Shown here: piece by piece, positions 42,367 to 51,398 of the stretch
Layout of the letters: the number at the start of each line of letters is the position of its first letter
Position numbering within the stretch: the stretch's first letter is position 1
Source: Oscillospiraceae bacterium
GTDB taxonomy: Bacteria > Bacillota > Clostridia > Saccharofermentanales > Saccharofermentanaceae
Assembly: GCA_902802325.1 (NCBI GenBank)
Contig: CADCLV010000002.1
Location: forward strand, 1 to 64,000
DNA length: 64,000 bases
Reading direction: 5' to 3'
Program-made: the position numbers and the translations under genes
Notes under the pieces: model-generated
Told to the model about the DNA's origin: nothing
The model's input: only the letters and a program-made list of their open reading frames with translations
Databases searched by the model: none

Positions 42367-42395
42367 TTGACGGAAGAAATGTTTATCGGTATAAT
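42367..42395 (+). promoter_or_regulatory. Promoter of the two-tRNA transcript
   Basis: TTGACG (42367-42372), 17 bases, TATAAT (42390-42395), a near-consensus promoter 42 bases before the first tRNA gene. Confidence 0.85.
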
Positions 42396-42436
42396 CTTTC
42401 TTGCGCTTTGAGAAATGGGTACAAACTCAAATAAGC

Positions 42437-42513
42437 GGGCCTTTAGCTCAGTTGGTTAGAGCAACCGGCTCATAACCGGTCGGTCCTGGGTTCGAGTCCC
42501 TGAAGGCCCACCA
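42437..42513 (+). tRNA. tRNA with CAT anticodon (Met, or Ile2 if modified)
   Basis: A full cloverleaf: acceptor GGGCCTT (42437-42443) with AAGGCCC (42503-42509), discriminator A and encoded CCA (42511-42513). The anticodon stem ACCGG/CCGGT holds loop CTCATAA, so the anticodon is CAT. The T-loop TTCGAGT and D-loop are normal. The sequence does not decide between elongator Met and lysidine-modified Ile2; the initiator is excluded by the paired acceptor end. Confidence 0.92.
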
Positions 42514-42547
42514 CTTTGAAGCCAATTGACAATCATATATATTTCGA

Positions 42548-42632
42548 GGGAGAATTCCCGAGCGGCCAAAGGGGGCAGACTGTAAATCTGTTGTCACCGA
42601 CTTCGGTGGTTCGAATCCACCTTCTCCCACCA
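42548..42632 (+). tRNA. tRNA-Tyr (GTA)
   Basis: Acceptor GGGAGAA (42548-42554) pairs with TTCTCCC (42622-42628), with discriminator A and encoded CCA. The anticodon loop CTGTAAA gives GTA. A long variable arm (about 42590-42607) marks the class II structure expected for bacterial tRNA-Tyr. Confidence 0.95.
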
Positions 42633-42633
42633 G

Positions 42634-42669
42634 GAACCTTTTCTGAGTATTCAGAGAAGGTTCTTTTTT
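42634..42669 (+). terminator. Terminator after tRNA-Tyr
   Basis: GAACCTT (42634-42640) pairs with AAGGTTC (42657-42663), with additional inner pairs (CTGA/TCAG), followed by six T. Confidence 0.88.
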
Positions 42670-42684
42670 GTTGTAACGAATCTT

Positions 42685-42693
42685 TGATATAAT
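42685..42693 (+). promoter_or_regulatory. Extended -10 promoter of the second sugar-binding protein gene
   Basis: TGATATAAT (42685-42693) is an extended -10. No clear -35 is visible because the preceding bases are the terminator T-run. No copy of the 13-base repeat found before the paralogue is present. Confidence 0.5.
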
Positions 42694-42735
42694 TTGTCCT
42701 ATAGGAAAAGGTCATGTATAGAGAGGGTTACGATT

Positions 42736-44523
42736 ATGAAGAAAAAAGTGATGCAAGTCATGGCATCCATACTGATGTTTTCTGTTTTGTGCGGATGCCA
42801 GTCTTCTGAGACAACAAAAAAGAAGAAGAAAACAAAGAAATCCACAAAGGTGACAACTGTCAGTAAAGAAACGACGGAAGAGACAACGGAGACACCATCT
42901 GAGCCGACTACAGTTCCTTCATCCGATCCTTCTGGTCCGAAAAGTGTGCCGGGAGGCGGGCATGAGTATTCTATGTTTATTACTTTACCCGTGGTTAAAA
43001 TTTCCGATGATAATGATATCAAGTTAGAAATTGCCAATCGTACCGGTGTACAGATCGAAGAAACATTTTTAACGGGTCAGACACCACAGGAAGCGCTGGG
43101 AGCCATTCTTGCATCCGGAGATTATCCTGATCTTTTGTACGCAGGAAATGAATTGACGGATTTTTATCAAATGGGAGCATTGGTTGCCTGGGACGACTAT
43201 TTAAACGATCCTGCTTATTCAAATCTTCGGAATATGTATACTGACAAAGAATGGGAAATGTTCCGTCAAAGTGACGGGCATATCTATTGGGCGGATGTTT
43301 ACGGTACTCAAGGGGAAAGTAAGACTTTCACATATAATGATCTTGCTTTCTGGATCCAGGTACGGGTTCTGGAATGGGCCGGTTATCCAAAGATCGAGAC
43401 ACTCGATGAGTATTTTGACCTTCTGGAGAGATATGCAGCGGAAAACCCGGAAGATCAGGATGGAAATCCGGTCATCCCTTATACTATTCTTACTGATGAC
43501 TGGAGATATTACTGTCTTAATATGCCGCCGATCGGTCTTGCGGGATATCCCAATGACGGGACAGTTGCAGTAGATGATTCGGATCCGGAGCATCCGGTCA
43601 TTGTGGACTATAATGTTCTTCCTTCCACCAAGGACTATTATCGGAAACTGAATGAAGAATATCATAAGGGAATCATCGATCCTGAATTTGATGAAATGAA
43701 CTATGACACATATATTTCCAAGCTGGCAAACGGAAATGTACTTGGCATGTGCGATCAATGGTGGGATTTTGCCTACAATATAAATGACCTTTTTAAGTCA
43801 AACGGAATGGATCAGCTTGGATATAATTATGTGCCTCTTGGATTAACACTTGAAAAAGGTGCCCCCAATTATTGGCATGTGGATGAGAGAACGATCAATA
43901 CAGCCGGCGGCGTGGCCGTCACGACACAATGTATGGATCCGGATGAAGTATTTGCATTTATGAACCGCCTTTTGGATCAGGATATGCTGGATCTTCGTTT
44001 CTGGGGAATCGAAGGGGTAGATTATGAAGTGGATTCACAGGGGCTCTATTACCGTACGGAGAAGATGCGGACATTGTGGGAGGACTATTCCTATTTGGGA
44101 TCTCATGCCTGCCCGTATTCTTATCTTCCCCAATATAAGGGAACTTCGACAGATGGGATCAATGCCATCCTTCCAAAAGAACAGCCTTCCGAAGCCCGTG
44201 TAGAACTTCCGGAAAAAGTCCAGGAGTGCTTTGACGCCTATGGCTACGATACTTATGTGGATTTCCTTGATTCCGAAGAAAAAGAACCGGGACCTTGGTA
44301 TCCGATGTATTATGTTTCCAATTCGCTGACTACCGGTACAGCTCCCGGAGATGCCTGGAATAATATACAGACGATGTTTCATCAACAGCTTCCGGAGCTG
44401 GTCAAGGCTGACGATTTCGATGCGGCATGGGATACCTATATAAAAGCGTATGAAGAATGCCATCCGGAGTACTTCATTGATTATATGCAGCAGCAGTTAG
44501 ACATAAGCGTGCAGATAGGATAG
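42736..44523 (+). CDS. Orphan CUT1-type sugar-binding lipoprotein (paralogue)
   Basis: A second family-1 binding protein, 595 residues, starting at ATG 42736 after GAGAGGG. The signal peptide ends in FSVLCGC. A Lys/Thr/Ser/Pro linker (residues about 27-82) then holds the binding domain away from the membrane. The rest aligns by eye with the protein at 31976-33640: both have [32 protein letters not shown] and LRFWG.EG.DY. No permease genes adjoin it; galE follows after 31 bases. It may share the distant permeases or act as a sensor. Codon use is ordinary here, unlike its paralogue, so expression is probably lower. Confidence 0.88.
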   Translation: MKKKVMQVMASILMFSVLCGCQSSETTKKKKKTKKSTKVTTVSKETTEETTETPSEPTTVPSSDPSGPKSVPGGGHEYSMFITLPVVKISDDNDIKLEIANRTGVQIEETFLTGQTPQEALGAILASGDYPDLLYAGNELTDFYQMGALVAWDDYLNDPAYSNLRNMYTDKEWEMFRQSDGHIYWADVYGTQGESKTFTYNDLAFWIQVRVLEWAGYPKIETLDEYFDLLERYAAENPEDQDGNPVIPYTILTDDWRYYCLNMPPIGLAGYPNDGTVAVDDSDPEHPVIVDYNVLPSTKDYYRKLNEEYHKGIIDPEFDEMNYDTYISKLANGNVLGMCDQWWDFAYNINDLFKSNGMDQLGYNYVPLGLTLEKGAPNYWHVDERTINTAGGVAVTTQCMDPDEVFAFMNRLLDQDMLDLRFWGIEGVDYEVDSQGLYYRTEKMRTLWEDYSYLGSHACPYSYLPQYKGTSTDGINAILPKEQPSEARVELPEKVQECFDAYGYDTYVDFLDSEEKEPGPWYPMYYVSNSLTTGTAPGDAWNNIQTMFHQQLPELVKADDFDAAWDTYIKAYEECHPEYFIDYMQQQLDISVQIG

Positions 44524-44554
44524 AATGAAATCTACTACTAACGGAGGTAGAGTT

Positions 44555-45556
44555 ATGAATATTCTTGTAACCGGTGGAACCGGATATATCGGTTCTCATA
44601 CATGTGTTGAACTTCTTTTGGCCGGCCATGATGTGGTGGTATTTGATAACCTCTGTAATTCAAAAGAAGAGGCTTTGGATAAGATCGAAAAGATCACCGG
44701 TAAAAGACCGAAGTTTTATCGTGCGGATATGCGTAATGAAGCTGAGCTTGAACCTGTTTTTTCGGAGAATAAGATCGATGCCGTCATCCATTTTGCAGGA
44801 TTGAAAGCTGTCGGTGAAAGTGTCAGTAAGCCTTGGGAATACTATAGTAATAACGTGGGTGGTACGCTTAATCTTCTCCATGTGATGGAAAAGTATAACG
44901 TAACGAAGATCATTTTTTCATCCTCGGCGACGGTATACGGAAAACCGGCATTTGTTCCGATCACGGAAGAGTGCCCTTTAGGTGATACCACCAATCCGTA
45001 CGGAGAAACAAAGAAAATGCTGGAGCGGATCCTGAAAGACTATCAGAAAGCACATCCGTCCTGGCACGTTGTCCTTCTTCGTTACTTTAATCCGATCGGC
45101 GCTCATGAAAGCGGCCTTTTGGGAGAAGAACCCAATGGTATTCCGAATAATCTGATGCCGTACATCATGCAGGTCACTGTCGGAAAACTTCCTTTCCTCC
45201 GTGTGTTCGGAAATGATTATGATACCCCGGATGGAACCGGTGTCCGTGACTATATCCATGTTGTCGATCTGGCTTTGGGTCACGTAGCCGTGATGCAGAA
45301 ATTCCAGGATGAAGCCGGCGTCTTTATTTACAACCTCGGTACCGGGATCGGCTACAGCGTTCTGGATATCGTTCACGCGTTTGAAAAGGCGAATGGCGTT
45401 GAGATCCCCTATCAGATCGTGGGGAGACGTCCGGGTGATATCGATTCCTGTTATTCGGATCCGTCGAAGGCGGAAAAAGAACTGGGATGGAAGGCAAAGT
45501 TCGATCTGGAGCGCATGTGCAAAGATTCTTACCGCTTTGCCAAGGGCCTTCTTTGA
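44555..45556 (+). CDS. galE: UDP-glucose 4-epimerase
   Basis: Interconverts UDP-glucose and UDP-galactose, supplying surface polymers or galactose metabolism. ATG 44555 follows ACGGAGG (a longer frame from 44525 is not needed). The 333-residue protein has the NAD-binding loop [19 protein letters not shown] with the catalytic Ser and the YxxxK pair in NPYGETKKM, plus [17 protein letters not shown], all typical of GalE. It follows the orphan binding-protein gene and may share its promoter. A tRNA promoter starts four bases after its stop. Confidence 0.94.
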   Translation: MNILVTGGTGYIGSHTCVELLLAGHDVVVFDNLCNSKEEALDKIEKITGKRPKFYRADMRNEAELEPVFSENKIDAVIHFAGLKAVGESVSKPWEYYSNNVGGTLNLLHVMEKYNVTKIIFSSSATVYGKPAFVPITEECPLGDTTNPYGETKKMLERILKDYQKAHPSWHVVLLRYFNPIGAHESGLLGEEPNGIPNNLMPYIMQVTVGKLPFLRVFGNDYDTPDGTGVRDYIHVVDLALGHVAVMQKFQDEAGVFIYNLGTGIGYSVLDIVHAFEKANGVEIPYQIVGRRPGDIDSCYSDPSKAEKELGWKAKFDLERMCKDSYRFAKGLL

Positions 45557-45559
45557 GAA

Positions 45560-45589
45560 TTGACAATCTCTTTTTGAGTGTGCTAATAT
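45560..45589 (+). promoter_or_regulatory. Promoter of tRNA-Leu
   Basis: TTGACA (45560-45565), 18 bases, TAATAT (45584-45589), with TG at 45581-45582 making an extended -10. Confidence 0.8.
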
Positions 45590-45603
45590 TGTCTGCGTCA
45601 CAA

Positions 45604-45688
45604 GGGGTTGTGGCGGAATGGCAGACGCAGCAGACTCAAAATCTGCCGACCTTAAATCGTATGGGTTCAAGTCCCATCAGCCCCACCA
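45604..45688 (+). tRNA. tRNA-Leu (CAA)
   Basis: Acceptor GGGGTTG (45604-45610) pairs with CAGCCCC (45678-45684); discriminator A and CCA follow. The anticodon stem GCAGA/TCTGC holds CTCAAAA, anticodon CAA. The long variable arm (near 45644-45658) is that of class II tRNA-Leu. Confidence 0.93.
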
Positions 45689-45703
45689 TTTGTTAATGTG
45701 CAA

Positions 45704-45735
45704 TAGAAACACCTGTCCGCGGGTGTTTTTATTGT
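45704..45735 (+). terminator. Terminator after tRNA-Leu
   Basis: AAACACC (45707-45713) pairs with GGTGTTT (45722-45728), flanked by complementary AATA and TATT, with T-rich sequence on the right. Confidence 0.75.
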
Positions 45736-45770
45736 ATTTAAAGGAAATACACATTTTTTCAGACTATGTG

Positions 45771-45776
45771 TATAAT
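45771..45776 (+). promoter_or_regulatory. Possible promoter of the surface glycopolymer cluster
   Basis: A perfect TATAAT (45771-45776) lies 40 bases before the first gene of the cluster. The -35 region (near 45748) is a poor match, so this may need an activator. Confidence 0.4.
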
Positions 45777-45815
45777 AATCAGGAAGTATACTATTTTCTA
45801 GGGTTTAAGATACAT

Positions 45816-47141
45816 ATGGAAAAGAGAATTATCAAATTCAGCCCGCCGGATATCGGTGAGGACGAGATCAAAGAAGTATGTGAAGCGATGCGTTCCGGAT
45901 GGATCACCACAGGTCCCAGAACTAAGCTTCTGGAAAGACGGTTAGCCGCCTATATTGAAACCGGCCGTGCAGATTATGATACCGAAAGTGAAGCGGATCG
46001 CTGGTCGAACCGCGTTGTCTGCCTGAATTCTGCTACTGCTGCGGAAGAACTGAATCTTCGTATCATTGGCGTAGGAGAAGGTGACGAGGTCATTGTCCCG
46101 GCTTATACTTATTCTGCTTCAGCGTCTGCTGCCATTCATTGCGGGGCAACGATCCGCTTTGTGGATATCCAGAAGGACGGCGATCCCAAGACGCATATGC
46201 CGGAGATGGATTACGATAAACTGGAAAAAGCCATCACTGAAAAGACAAAGGCTGTGGTTTGCGTCGATCTTGCCGGTATTGTCTGTGATTATGAGAAAGT
46301 CTTTTCCATAGTGGAGAGCAAGAAGTCTCTCTTTACTCCGAAAGAATCTGACGGCACACCTTTATCTGATTTTTCTTCCCGTATTCAGAAAGCTCTGGGT
46401 CGTGTGGCTGTGGTTTCTGACTGCGCCCATGGTTTAGGCGGAAGCCGTATGTTCCGCGGGGAAAAGAAGAATTGCGGTGCTTTGGCTGACTTTACAGGCT
46501 TTAGCTTCCATGCCGTAAAGAACTTTACGACTGCCGAGGGCGGAGCGGCCACCTGGAAGCCGGTCCCGGGAATCGATAACAGCGAGATCTATAAATTCTT
46601 CCAGCTTCTTAGCCTTCACGGACAGAATAAGGATGCGCTTGCCAAGACCAAGGTCGGCGCATGGGAGTACGATATTATCGGGCCATGGTATAAGTGCAAT
46701 ATGACGGATATTATGGCGGCCATCGGTCTTCGTCAGCTGGACCGTTATCCGGGACTTCTGAAAAGAAGAGAAGAGATTATCGCAAAATATGATGCTGTTT
46801 GTGATGAATTAGGGATTTCCCATCTTTATCACCATGTGGATGGAATCGACAGCAGCAACCATCTGTATCTGATGCGTATCCCGGGGATCCACGAGGAGGA
46901 AAGAAACGAGATCATCGTGAAACTTGCGGATATGGGAGTGAATACGAACGTTCACTATAAGCCTCTTCCTATGATGACGGCCTATCGTTCTTTGGGATTT
47001 GACATCAAGGATTTCCCGAATTCGTTTGATTACTATGAGGATCTGATCACTTTGCCGCTTCATACACTTTTGACGGATGAAGATGTGGAATATATCTGTG
47101 CTGCTTTAAAGAGCGTGATGAGGGACGGGAAGGAATGCTGA
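45816..47141 (+). CDS. DegT/DnrJ/EryC1-family sugar aminotransferase
   Basis: A PLP enzyme that aminates a nucleotide-linked keto-sugar. ATG 45816 begins MEKRIIKFSPPDIGEDEIKE, the family start; the frame runs back through the tRNA and must be trimmed. The ribosome site is weak. K235 in FSFHAVKNFTTAEGG is the cofactor lysine, and SATAAEELNLRI and VVSDCAHGLG are standard. At 441 residues it is about 50 longer than usual. The extra sequence is at residues about 45-65 (TGRADYDTESEADRW) and about 160-190. It overlaps the sugar-phosphate transferase gene by seven bases, so its product is probably the first sugar of the polymer. Confidence 0.88.
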   Translation: MEKRIIKFSPPDIGEDEIKEVCEAMRSGWITTGPRTKLLERRLAAYIETGRADYDTESEADRWSNRVVCLNSATAAEELNLRIIGVGEGDEVIVPAYTYSASASAAIHCGATIRFVDIQKDGDPKTHMPEMDYDKLEKAITEKTKAVVCVDLAGIVCDYEKVFSIVESKKSLFTPKESDGTPLSDFSSRIQKALGRVAVVSDCAHGLGGSRMFRGEKKNCGALADFTGFSFHAVKNFTTAEGGAATWKPVPGIDNSEIYKFFQLLSLHGQNKDALAKTKVGAWEYDIIGPWYKCNMTDIMAAIGLRQLDRYPGLLKRREEIIAKYDAVCDELGISHLYHHVDGIDSSNHLYLMRIPGIHEEERNEIIVKLADMGVNTNVHYKPLPMMTAYRSLGFDIKDFPNSFDYYEDLITLPLHTLLTDEDVEYICAALKSVMRDGKEC

Positions 47142-47830
47142 AGAAGTGGAGCGCACTTCCGGAAAATATGAAAGTGCCGGAAGTTCAACCTTATTATGAT
47201 GCGTTAAAAAAGAAGCAGTTTTCGCTTCTTTGTAAGCGTATCGGGGATTTCATTCTGGCGCTTCTGATGCTGATCCTTCTTTGCCTTCCGATGCTGATCC
47301 TGGCGATCATAATTAAATGCGACAGTAAGGGTCCGGTTTTTTACCGTCAGGAACGGGTCACCACGTATGGCAAGCATTTCCGTATCCATAAATTCCGCAC
47401 GATGGTCAATAATGCCGATAAGATCGGGTCTGCCGTCACTGTCGGAAATGACAGCCGCATTACCAGGATCGGCGCGAAACTTCGCGGATGCCGACTGGAT
47501 GAACTTCCGCAGCTTATTGATGTGCTGACCGGGAACATGAGCTTTGTCGGTACCCGCCCGGAAGCCGTTAAATATGTTGATCAGTACAAGCCTGAATACA
47601 TGGCGACACTCCTTCTTCCGGCAGGAATTACTTCGGAAGCCAGCATCCGCTATAAAGATGAGGCAAAGCTTTTAGATGCCGCTTCAGATGTGGATAAAGT
47701 CTACATTGAAGAAGTCCTTCCCCAGAAGATGCAGTTTAATCTGAAAAGTATCCGTGAATTCGGTTTCTTTAAAGATGTGGCGACTATGTTCCGCACGGTC
47801 TTTGCCGTGTTGGGAAAGGAGTATAACTGA
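47135..47830 (+). CDS. Initiating sugar-phosphate (polyprenyl) transferase
   Basis: A bacterial sugar transferase (WbaP/PglC type) that moves a sugar phosphate from a nucleotide sugar to undecaprenyl phosphate, starting a repeat unit. At 231 residues it has one hydrophobic re-entrant segment (about residues 37-60) and the catalytic core: GPVFYRQERV, FRIHKFRTM, GCRLDELPQLIDVL and GTRPE. The large N-terminal membrane part of WbaP is absent, as in monotopic PglC enzymes. Its start and stop both overlap the neighbouring genes. Together with the aminotransferase before it, an amino-sugar is the probable first residue. Confidence 0.92.
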   Translation: MLKKWSALPENMKVPEVQPYYDALKKKQFSLLCKRIGDFILALLMLILLCLPMLILAIIIKCDSKGPVFYRQERVTTYGKHFRIHKFRTMVNNADKIGSAVTVGNDSRITRIGAKLRGCRLDELPQLIDVLTGNMSFVGTRPEAVKYVDQYKPEYMATLLLPAGITSEASIRYKDEAKLLDAASDVDKVYIEEVLPQKMQFNLKSIREFGFFKDVATMFRTVFAVLGKEYN

Positions 47831-48648
47831 TGGCGGAATTCAGCGTTCTGATGTCAATTTATATCAAAGAAAAACCGGAATATGTCCGTTCCTGTTTTCA
47901 GAGCCTTCTTGATCAGACTGTGAAAGCGGATGAATGGGTCGTTGTGGAAGATGGACCGCTGACCGAGGAGATGTATGCACTTCTCGATCAGTACCAGAAA
48001 GAACTTCCGGGACTTATCCATCGTGTTCCGCTTTCTAAGAATCAGGGCCTGGGACTGGCACTTCGGGCCGGTGTCCCGGAGTGTAAATATGATCTGATCG
48101 CCCGTATGGATACAGATGATATTGCCAGAAAAGACCGCTTTGAAAAACAGCTTTCCATGTTCGAAAAGAACCCGCAGCTGGATATCTGCGGCAGCGATAT
48201 CGATGAGTTTGAAGATACACCTGATAACATCGTAGCCAAGCGTACTGTGCCGTCCACACATGATGAGATCGTAAAGTATCAGAAGAGAAGAGATGCTTTT
48301 AATCACATGACGGTCATGTTTAAAAAGGAAGCTGTGCTGTCGGCCGGAAACTATGAATCCTGCCCTCTGATGGAAGATACCTATCTTTGGGCCAGAATGC
48401 TGAAGAACGGCGCACATGGCATGAACATCAATGAGCCTCTGGTATTTGCCAGGATCGGACATGATATGTTTGAACGCCGTGGCGGATGGAGTTATTTCAA
48501 GAAATACCGTGCCGGAAAAAAGCAGGTCCGAAAGACCGGATTTATATCCCGCTGGGATTATCTCTATACGGTAGGGATCCAGTTCATAGTAGCGCTGGTT
48601 CCGGGAAAGCTTCGCGGTTTCATTTTCAAGAAACTTCTGCACCGGTAG
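47830..48648 (+). CDS. Family 2 glycosyltransferase
   Basis: Adds a sugar to the growing lipid-linked repeat. The 272-residue protein has a GT-A fold: FSVLMSIYIKEKPEYV at the N-terminus, VVVEDGPLT for the first Asp, ARMDTDDIARKDRFEKQ with the DTDD metal-binding motif (about residues 93-96), and a PLMEDTYLW segment where the catalytic base is expected. The C-terminal 50 residues are basic and partly hydrophobic and may touch the membrane. Its ATG overlaps the previous stop. Donor and acceptor cannot be told. Confidence 0.88.
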   Translation: MAEFSVLMSIYIKEKPEYVRSCFQSLLDQTVKADEWVVVEDGPLTEEMYALLDQYQKELPGLIHRVPLSKNQGLGLALRAGVPECKYDLIARMDTDDIARKDRFEKQLSMFEKNPQLDICGSDIDEFEDTPDNIVAKRTVPSTHDEIVKYQKRRDAFNHMTVMFKKEAVLSAGNYESCPLMEDTYLWARMLKNGAHGMNINEPLVFARIGHDMFERRGGWSYFKKYRAGKKQVRKTGFISRWDYLYTVGIQFIVALVPGKLRGFIFKKLLHR

Positions 48649-48693
48649 AAAAGACGGAAACCGGGATTGTTACGAAACGGTCACCCTGCGCCG

Positions 48694-48722
48694 TTGCGAT
48701 GTGGAATAGGGATTGGTAAAAT
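48694..48722 (+). promoter_or_regulatory. Internal promoter before the first licD gene
   Basis: TTGCGA (48694-48699), 17 bases, TAAAAT (48717-48722), in the only sizeable gap (146 bases) in the front half of the cluster. Confidence 0.55.
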
Positions 48723-48794
48723 ACAGATGACTTCCGATACGCCTGGGAATTTAGTGAGTATCGGACCGAATTAAAGGGGAGAATAAGAAAAAGC

Positions 48795-49607
48795 ATGAAT
48801 GAGCTTTCACTTCAGGAAATACATGAGGTCCAGCTGGAACTTCTCATGAAATATGATCAACTGTGCCGCGAGCATGGGTGGCGCTATTCCATGGGTGGAG
48901 GCAGTCTCCTCGGAGCAGTGCGTCACAAGGGCTTTATTCCGTGGGATGACGATGTGGATGTCATGATGCCCCGTCCGGATTACGATGCATTTATCCGCTA
49001 TTGCTCGGAAAATGATGCAGGTTTTACGCTTCTTGATTATCTTCATACAAAAGGGTATGACGATCTTTTTGCGAAGATCTATGACCCGTCTACCAGGATG
49101 GTGGATGAGGCCATCAGTCTCCCCTACGATATCGGTATCTCCATTGATGTTTTCCCCCTCGACGGTTTGGGAGACAGTGAAAAAGAAGCCTTTAAGATTT
49201 TTAAAAAGACGACATTTAAAAGAGAACTTCTGAATGCCACCCGCTGGAAGAAGTATTTCAGAAGTAAGACACATAGTATCCTGGTGGAACCGGTACGTCT
49301 GGCATTATTCGTTTTAAGCCGGTTTGCCAATCCGAGAAAACTGATTGAAAAGATCGATAAAGAGAACCTTAAGCATCCTTTCGAGGGCGCAAAATACGCA
49401 GGCTGTGTATGTGGTTCTTACCGGGAAGACGAGATCATGACACAGGATACGTTTACGAATTATATTGAACTGGATTTTGAAGATCAGAAGGTGATGGGGA
49501 TCAAGAACTATCACGACTATCTGACCAAGCATTATCGGAACTACATGGAATTGCCGCCGGAAAATAAGCGGGTTGCCCATCACACGACCAAGGCCTACCG
49601 CCGTTGA
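48795..49607 (+). CDS. LicD-family phosphotransferase (first copy)
   Basis: LicD-type enzymes transfer phosphocholine or another phospho-alcohol from a CDP-activated donor to surface glycans. The 270-residue protein has the family core GGGSLLGAVRHKGFIPWDDD (residues about 32-51), continuing VDVMMPRPDY, and IGISIDVFPLDG further on. The C-terminus YMELPPENKRVAHH is also typical. The best ribosome site (AAGGGGAG) is somewhat far from the ATG. A cytidylyltransferase gene follows 29 bases later and could make its CDP-linked donor. A second licD closes the cluster at 58682. Confidence 0.9.
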   Translation: MNELSLQEIHEVQLELLMKYDQLCREHGWRYSMGGGSLLGAVRHKGFIPWDDDVDVMMPRPDYDAFIRYCSENDAGFTLLDYLHTKGYDDLFAKIYDPSTRMVDEAISLPYDIGISIDVFPLDGLGDSEKEAFKIFKKTTFKRELLNATRWKKYFRSKTHSILVEPVRLALFVLSRFANPRKLIEKIDKENLKHPFEGAKYAGCVCGSYREDEIMTQDTFTNYIELDFEDQKVMGIKNYHDYLTKHYRNYMELPPENKRVAHHTTKAYRR

Positions 49608-49636
49608 GCCGGACATATGAGGATTAGATAACGAGA

Positions 49637-50365
49637 ATGAATGTAGCTGTGATTTTTGCCGGTGGAACCGGAAAAAGAATGAAGACTGTTTCGAAACCCA
49701 AGCAGTTCCTGGAATTGCATGGCAAACCGATCATTATCTATACGCTGGAGCATTTCGAGGCACATGAAAGCATTGATGGCATCGTGGTCGTCTGTGTTTC
49801 CGATTGGATCGACTACTGCAGGGAACTGATCGATCGTTTCCATATTTCAAAAGTAAAGGCGATCGTTCCCGGCGGAGAAACCGGAATGATGTCCCGTTTT
49901 AACGGCATTTCGAAGGCCGCGGAGTTATACCCGGAAGACACGGTCTGCCTGGTTCATGATGGCGTCCGTCCGCTGATCGATCAGGAGACGATCACGAAGA
50001 ATATCGAATCGGTTGAAAAGTATGATTCCGGAGTGACCGTCACTCCGGCGATCGAGACGATAGCGGTGACAGGGGAGGAAAATGCAGTCGGCAGGATCAT
50101 CGACAGAGAAGATTGCCGTATGGTGAAAGCTCCCCAGTCTTTCCGTCTGGGAGAGTTGGTAAAAGCCCACAAGGAGGCAATCGGGAAAGGTATGAAAGAC
50201 TGTATCGATACAGCTTATCTTATGCAGCTTTCCGGCCATTCGATCCATGCTGTGGACGGCCCGTCTGAGAACATTAAGATCACAACTCCGTCAGATTATT
50301 TTACATTTCGTGCGTTAATGGATTTGAAAGAGAATCCGCATATGTTGGATGAGGAAGATGAATAA
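49637..50365 (+). CDS. IspD/TarI-family cytidylyltransferase
   Basis: Transfers CMP from CTP to a phosphorylated alcohol. The 242-residue sequence has FAGGTGKRMKTVSKPKQFLEL (signature loop at about residues 7-27), VHDGVRPLI and QSFRLGEL, which fit both IspD (isoprenoid) and TarI (ribitol-5-phosphate). Location between a LicD and an NAD-dependent epimerase in a surface-polymer cluster favours a CDP-polyol or similar donor over isoprenoid synthesis. The ribosome site is weak. Its end overlaps the next gene by eight bases. Confidence 0.85.
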   Translation: MNVAVIFAGGTGKRMKTVSKPKQFLELHGKPIIIYTLEHFEAHESIDGIVVVCVSDWIDYCRELIDRFHISKVKAIVPGGETGMMSRFNGISKAAELYPEDTVCLVHDGVRPLIDQETITKNIESVEKYDSGVTVTPAIETIAVTGEENAVGRIIDREDCRMVKAPQSFRLGELVKAHKEAIGKGMKDCIDTAYLMQLSGHSIHAVDGPSENIKITTPSDYFTFRALMDLKENPHMLDEEDE

Positions 50366-51398
50366 GGTTTTTACTGAAGATTATCAAAAGCTTTCGGAGC
50401 TTTCTTTTATAGATTGGGAACAATTCCGGAATAGCACGGTTCTGGTCACCGGCGCAACCGGTCTGATCGGACTGAATCTGGTACGGGCACTTTCGTTTAC
50501 CTCGGAGGCAAAAGCACTGTCTGTGAAGATCCTGGTCCTGGTTCGTAATACGGACGCGGCGAAAGTGCTTTTCCCGTCGGAAAATGTCACGATCCTTCCG
50601 TATGAATTAGGTTCGGTTCCGGCGATTTCCGAGAAGGTGGATTATATCGTTCACCTGGCAAGCCCCACAAGTTCGAAGTACTTTATGGAAAAACCGGTAG
50701 ATACGCTTCTTGCAAATATCGAGGGAACGAAAGCTCTTCTTGAGTGGGCGAAGGACAATCCGGTCAAGAAGTTTATCATGGTATCCACCATGGAAGTGTA
50801 TGGATTCCCGGAAAAGGGCCATAAGGTCACGGAAAAAGAAGTGGGCGGATTTCTGCCGCAGAACAGCCGCAACAGTTATCCTGTTGGAAAGATCGCGACG
50901 GAAGCTTTGTGCTACGGGTATTTTGCCCAGTACGGGATCCCGACGGTCGTTCTTCGTGCGACCCAGACTTTCGGGCCGGGCGTCAAATATGACGATGGCC
51001 GGGTATTTGCCCAGTTCATGCGTTGTGTCATGGAGAAAAAAGATATTGTGCTTCGTTCTCTTGGACTTACGGAGAGAAGCTATCTTTATACGGCGGATGC
51101 GGTATCTGCCATCCTTTTGTGCCTTTTGAAAGGACAGAACGGGGAGGCGTATACTGTCGCCAATCCGGCTACTTACTGCTCGATTTCCGACATGGCAAAA
51201 GAGGTGGCCGGAAAGCTTTCCGGCGGCGAGATTTCCGTGAAGTTTGATGTGGCTGAAGATATCACGAAACTTGGATATGCGGAGACACTTTATATGGATC
51301 TGGATACAAGTAAGATCGAGGGCCTTGGCTGGAAAGCCCAGTATGGCCTGATGGAAATGTTCGAAAGAATGATGCGGGGTATGAAAGACGATGAGTAA
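50358..51398 (+). CDS. NAD-dependent epimerase/dehydratase
   Basis: An extended short-chain dehydrogenase of 346 residues that modifies a nucleotide-activated sugar or polyol. The NAD loop is VTGATGLIGLNLV (about residues 30-42), the serine region VSTMEVYG and the YxxxK pair in SYPVGKIATEAL. I prefer ATG 50358, with GAGGAA just before it, to ATG 50349. It is coupled to the cytidylyltransferase before it by overlap, and its own end overlaps the following glycosyltransferase. Pairing with the cytidylyltransferase suggests they act on one CDP-linked compound; the exact reaction is unknown. Confidence 0.82.
   Translation: MNKVFTEDYQKLSELSFIDWEQFRNSTVLVTGATGLIGLNLVRALSFTSEAKALSVKILVLVRNTDAAKVLFPSENVTILPYELGSVPAISEKVDYIVHLASPTSSKYFMEKPVDTLLANIEGTKALLEWAKDNPVKKFIMVSTMEVYGFPEKGHKVTEKEVGGFLPQNSRNSYPVGKIATEALCYGYFAQYGIPTVVLRATQTFGPGVKYDDGRVFAQFMRCVMEKKDIVLRSLGLTERSYLYTADAVSAILLCLLKGQNGEAYTVANPATYCSISDMAKEVAGKLSGGEISVKFDVAEDITKLGYAETLYMDLDTSKIEGLGWKAQYGLMEMFERMMRGMKDDE

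Noticed and set aside
42437-45688. tRNA genes as integration sites of a mobile element
   Set aside because: I found no repeated tRNA ends within the window and all three tRNAs have normal promoters and terminators.
45618-45815. Upstream extension of the aminotransferase frame through tRNA-Leu
   Set aside because: Those codons come from the tRNA gene and its terminator; the family N-terminus begins at 45816.
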